DNA of 64,000 bases. Source: Gemmatimonas sp. Its GTDB lineage: Bacteria; Gemmatimonadota; Gemmatimonadetes; Gemmatimonadales; Gemmatimonadaceae. The notes under the pieces are model-generated. The model worked only from the letters and a program-made list of their open reading frames with translations. It ran no database searches and was not told where the DNA came from. Below, in pieces: positions 62,540 through 64,000 of the stretch. A program made the translations under genes and the position numbers. Where the stretch lies: positions 257,015 through 321,014 of the forward strand of contig NZ_JANPLK010000059.1 in assembly GCF_031426495.1 (NCBI RefSeq), in the 5' to 3' direction. Position 1 is the first letter of the stretch. Each line of letters starts with the position of its first letter.

Positions 62540-62568
62540 GCAATATACCCAGTTACCCAGTAAACCAG
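62540..62568. promoter_or_regulatory. Triple ACTGG repeat before the VapB-like gene
   Basis: On the minus strand TACTGGTT, TACTGGGT and AACTGGGT follow at 8-nt spacing, ending with TATATT (a -10-like box) and GCC before the ATG. Three tandem half-sites suit cooperative RHH repressor binding. Confidence 0.55.
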
Positions 62569-62751
62569 TACAGGCACGTCCTGCGTGCGTCCATGTTACC
62601 GCGAAACCATGCATCACATGTCATCCAATCCGTGCTGGTCGGATGATCAGAACGCGGGTTTCCCCCGATGAGCCGAATGTCCGCCTCGCGCCGCCGTCTC
62701 CAGTGCGGACGAATTCGACACCGCGCGACGCCACGTTCACCGGACACGCTG

Positions 62752-63318
62752 ATGACCTTACGCACCCCCTCGTTCATCCTCACGGCCTCGATCGCCGCGG
62801 TGCTCGCCGCCTGTGCCGGCGACACGGCCGCGCCGACCTCGACGCACGCCGCCGTGAGCGATAGCCACGGCGCCCACACCAAAAGCTTGACCGGGGCCCT
62901 CACCGTTGATCAGAAGCAGGGCGTTGCGGCGGTCCGCAACGCGACGGCACGCTTCCGCAACTTCAAGGCCGCCGAGGACGCGGGCTATAGCATACAGTTT
63001 CCGGCGGGTTGCGCGGTCGACGCGAGCGGTGGCCCCGACGACCCCAGCGAGGGAGCACAGGCCTACCACTACATGAACCAAGCGCTCGTGGAAGACGGCG
63101 TGATCAATCTCGAGCGCCCGGAGTTGCTCATGTACGAACCGCAGAAGAACGGCTCGCTGCAACTCGTGGGTGTCGACTACGTGGTGCCGCGCCGCTTCCC
63201 CAAGCCCGACCCACTGCTGGGGATGGAGTTCAAGTCGGTCGACGTGCAGGGCCAACAGGTCTGGGCGCTGCACATCTGGGCCTGGCGCTCGAATGTCAAT
63301 GGCACGTTCTATCCATGA
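62752..63318 (+). CDS. Lipoprotein, prematurely stopped near its C-terminus
   Basis: 188 residues to TGA at 63316. Lipobox LAAC in SIAAVLAACAG. The body has a conserved motif ending LVGVDYVVPRRFPKPDPLLG and WALHIWAWRSNVNGTFYP. Family relatives continue with a Trp-Asn-Pro-x-Val-Ser-Cys ending. Here TGA sits where Trp (TGG) is expected, and the frame stays open to TGA 63355 reading NPAVSCKYQFQD. This is a single G-to-A nonsense change. The product may be partly functional. Role unknown. Confidence 0.8.
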   Translation: MTLRTPSFILTASIAAVLAACAGDTAAPTSTHAAVSDSHGAHTKSLTGALTVDQKQGVAAVRNATARFRNFKAAEDAGYSIQFPAGCAVDASGGPDDPSEGAQAYHYMNQALVEDGVINLERPELLMYEPQKNGSLQLVGVDYVVPRRFPKPDPLLGMEFKSVDVQGQQVWALHIWAWRSNVNGTFYP

Positions 63319-63488
63319 AATCCTGCGGTCAGCTGCAAGTACCAGTTCCAGGACTGATGACGAGCCGCTCATGAGCTGATGTGCGCGCAATTCCCGACTT
63401 GGGTTTGTGGAGGCACCGGACGCTGGCCGCCCGGCGCCTCTCATGCCAGCTTAGGACACGCGACAGACCCCTTCCCGACAGGCACCGC

Positions 63489-63578
63489 ATGGGCAGCTCG
63501 GATACGAGTGAGCAGGGCGACATCACCAGAATGTTGCACGACGCTGGCAGCGGCGACGCGTCGGCGTTGCACCGCTGA
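63489..63578 (+). pseudogene. N-terminal fragment of an ECF sigma factor
   Basis: 29 residues (MGSSDTSEQGDITRMLHDAG, SGDASALHR) match the start of the ECF_ribo-type sigma factors (G-D-I/V-T-x-L-L...G-D-x-x-A-L) and end at TGA exactly where the DUF4242 remnant begins. The rest of the sigma gene is missing. Confidence 0.6.
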
Positions 63579-63798
63579 CCAGTTGACCGCCGCCGGTCGC
63601 ATGTCGAACTCCGTGCTGGCCGACATGCCCGAAGTAGTCTGGGTCAAGAGCTACGTCTCGGACGCGGAAGGCAAGATCTAGTGCGAGTACATCGCGCCGA
63701 ATTCCGAAGCCGTGCTCGAGCACGCGCGCCGCAGCGGTATTCCGGCGAACAAGATTTCTGAAGTGTCGCTCGAGATCAATCCGGCGATGTTCATGTAG
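63570..63798 (+). pseudogene. DUF4242 protein fragment with internal TAG
   Basis: Reads ADQLTAAGRMSNSVLADMPE, VVWVKSYVSDAEGKI, then TAG (63679-63681), then CEYIAPNSEAVLEHARRSGI, PANKISEVSLEINPAMFM and TAG. DUF4242 relatives have Tyr (TAC) at the internal stop. The usual N-terminal strand (VIER-type) is missing and replaced by the sigma fragment. Two lesions, so non-functional. Confidence 0.8.
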
Positions 63799-63833
63799 GC
63801 TCCCCGACCCGTCCTCTTTTTCGGAGTTGCAGG

Positions 63834-64000
63834 ATGATCGCTCGTTCGACGTTCCGCGCATCTGTGGCTGCCACACTGCTTTCATCGGTACTCACGCCGT
63901 GTCTCGCCGCGGCCCAGGATCGCTCGCAGTCGCGGTCGATGGTGTCGTCCAAACAGGGCGTGGTGGCCAGCGAGAGCGTGCTGGCGTCGCAGGTCGGCGC
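63834..64000 (+). CDS. ggt: Gamma-glutamyltransferase, N-terminal part (continues past window)
   Basis: Signal peptide MIARSTFRASVAATLLSSVL to LAAAQ. It is followed by RSMVSSKQGVVASESVLAS, the typical start of GGT (S-x-x-G-x-V-A-x-x-x-x-L-A-S). GGAG lies 7 nt before ATG 63834. Only 55 residues are visible, so the assignment rests on this motif. Confidence 0.75.
   Translation, partial: MIARSTFRASVAATLLSSVLTPCLAAAQDRSQSRSMVSSKQGVVASESVLASQVG

Noticed and set aside
62752..63798. Reassigned stop codons (TGA as Trp, TAG as Tyr)
   Set aside because: Both TGA and TAG serve as normal stops in many intact genes here, and the two cases differ; independent nonsense mutations are simpler.

Overview
The window is about 64 kb of GC-rich bacterial chromosome with dense gene packing. 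Many neighbouring genes overlap by ATGA. The gene mix includes ECF sigma/anti-sigma pairs, kinases of the HRDIKPDN type with a membrane anchor and TPR tail, exported proteins with a carboxypeptidase-regulatory-like fold, PEP-CTERM, LVIVD and DUF2911 proteins, and a SUF system led by SufR. From general familiarity this suggests Gemmatimonadota (Gemmatimonas-like). That placement is an inference, since no 16S or other marker gene is present. I found no rRNA, tRNA, CRISPR array, prophage or insertion sequence.

Layout. 1-5.3 kb (minus): an ECF sigma factor overlapping a membrane protein that joins an anti-sigma zinc finger to an extracytoplasmic vWA module, plus a TPR-containing Ser/Thr kinase. 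5.3-9 kb: tgt, an HD phosphohydrolase, a VTT-like membrane protein and a phosphodiester glycosidase. 9.2-17.4 kb (minus): a YCII protein, an exported protein and the SUF operon sufR-sufB-sufC-sufD-sufU-Rieske-sufS-sufU2. This operon has a clear SufR operator and promoter and is interrupted by two copies of a G-rich heptameric repeat. 17.6-19.4 kb (plus): a membrane-anchored protein, an M23 lipoprotein, a YhbY-like RNA-binding protein and a 7Fe ferredoxin. 19.5-31.9 kb: a methyltransferase-like membrane protein, hydrolases, an AI-2E family permease, RNase D, an LspA-like protein, a SufT-like protein, a serine hydrolase with a histone-H1-like tail, a sigma/anti-sigma/PDZ trio, a metzincin and a patatin.

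32-35.5 kb: a PepSY reductase-like protein under a palindromic Fur-type site, then 400 bp of layered repeats, then a broken aldehyde dehydrogenase with an intact DUF779 partner. 35.6-45.4 kb: PP2C phosphatase, phosphoglucomutase, a Tat-exported molybdopterin oxidoreductase pair, DUF2911 and PCYCGC proteins, a second kinase and a PEP-CTERM protein. 45.5-50.9 kb (minus): a five-gene export cluster (His-rich protein, outer-membrane barrel, NTF2-fold protein, DUF305, LVIVD) that may handle copper or another metal. 51-60 kb: a double-core hybrid histidine kinase, then kdpE facing a shortened kdpD that is followed by kup; two KdpE-like boxes lie before kup and no kdpFABC is present. 60-64 kb: a VOC dioxygenase-like protein, an AAA ATPase, a VapBC-type toxin-antitoxin pair, a patch of decaying genes (nonsense-truncated lipoprotein, ECF fragment, DUF4242 fragment) and the start of a gamma-glutamyltransferase.

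The main systems are iron and Fe-S homeostasis (SufR-SUF, SufT, FdxA, Fur-type site with PepSY), potassium control (KdpDE-Kup), envelope sensing (two sigma modules, M23 peptidase, PDZ protein) and a candidate metal-handling cluster. The most distinctive non-coding feature is that four structured repeat tracts each begin within about 3 nt of a stop codon.
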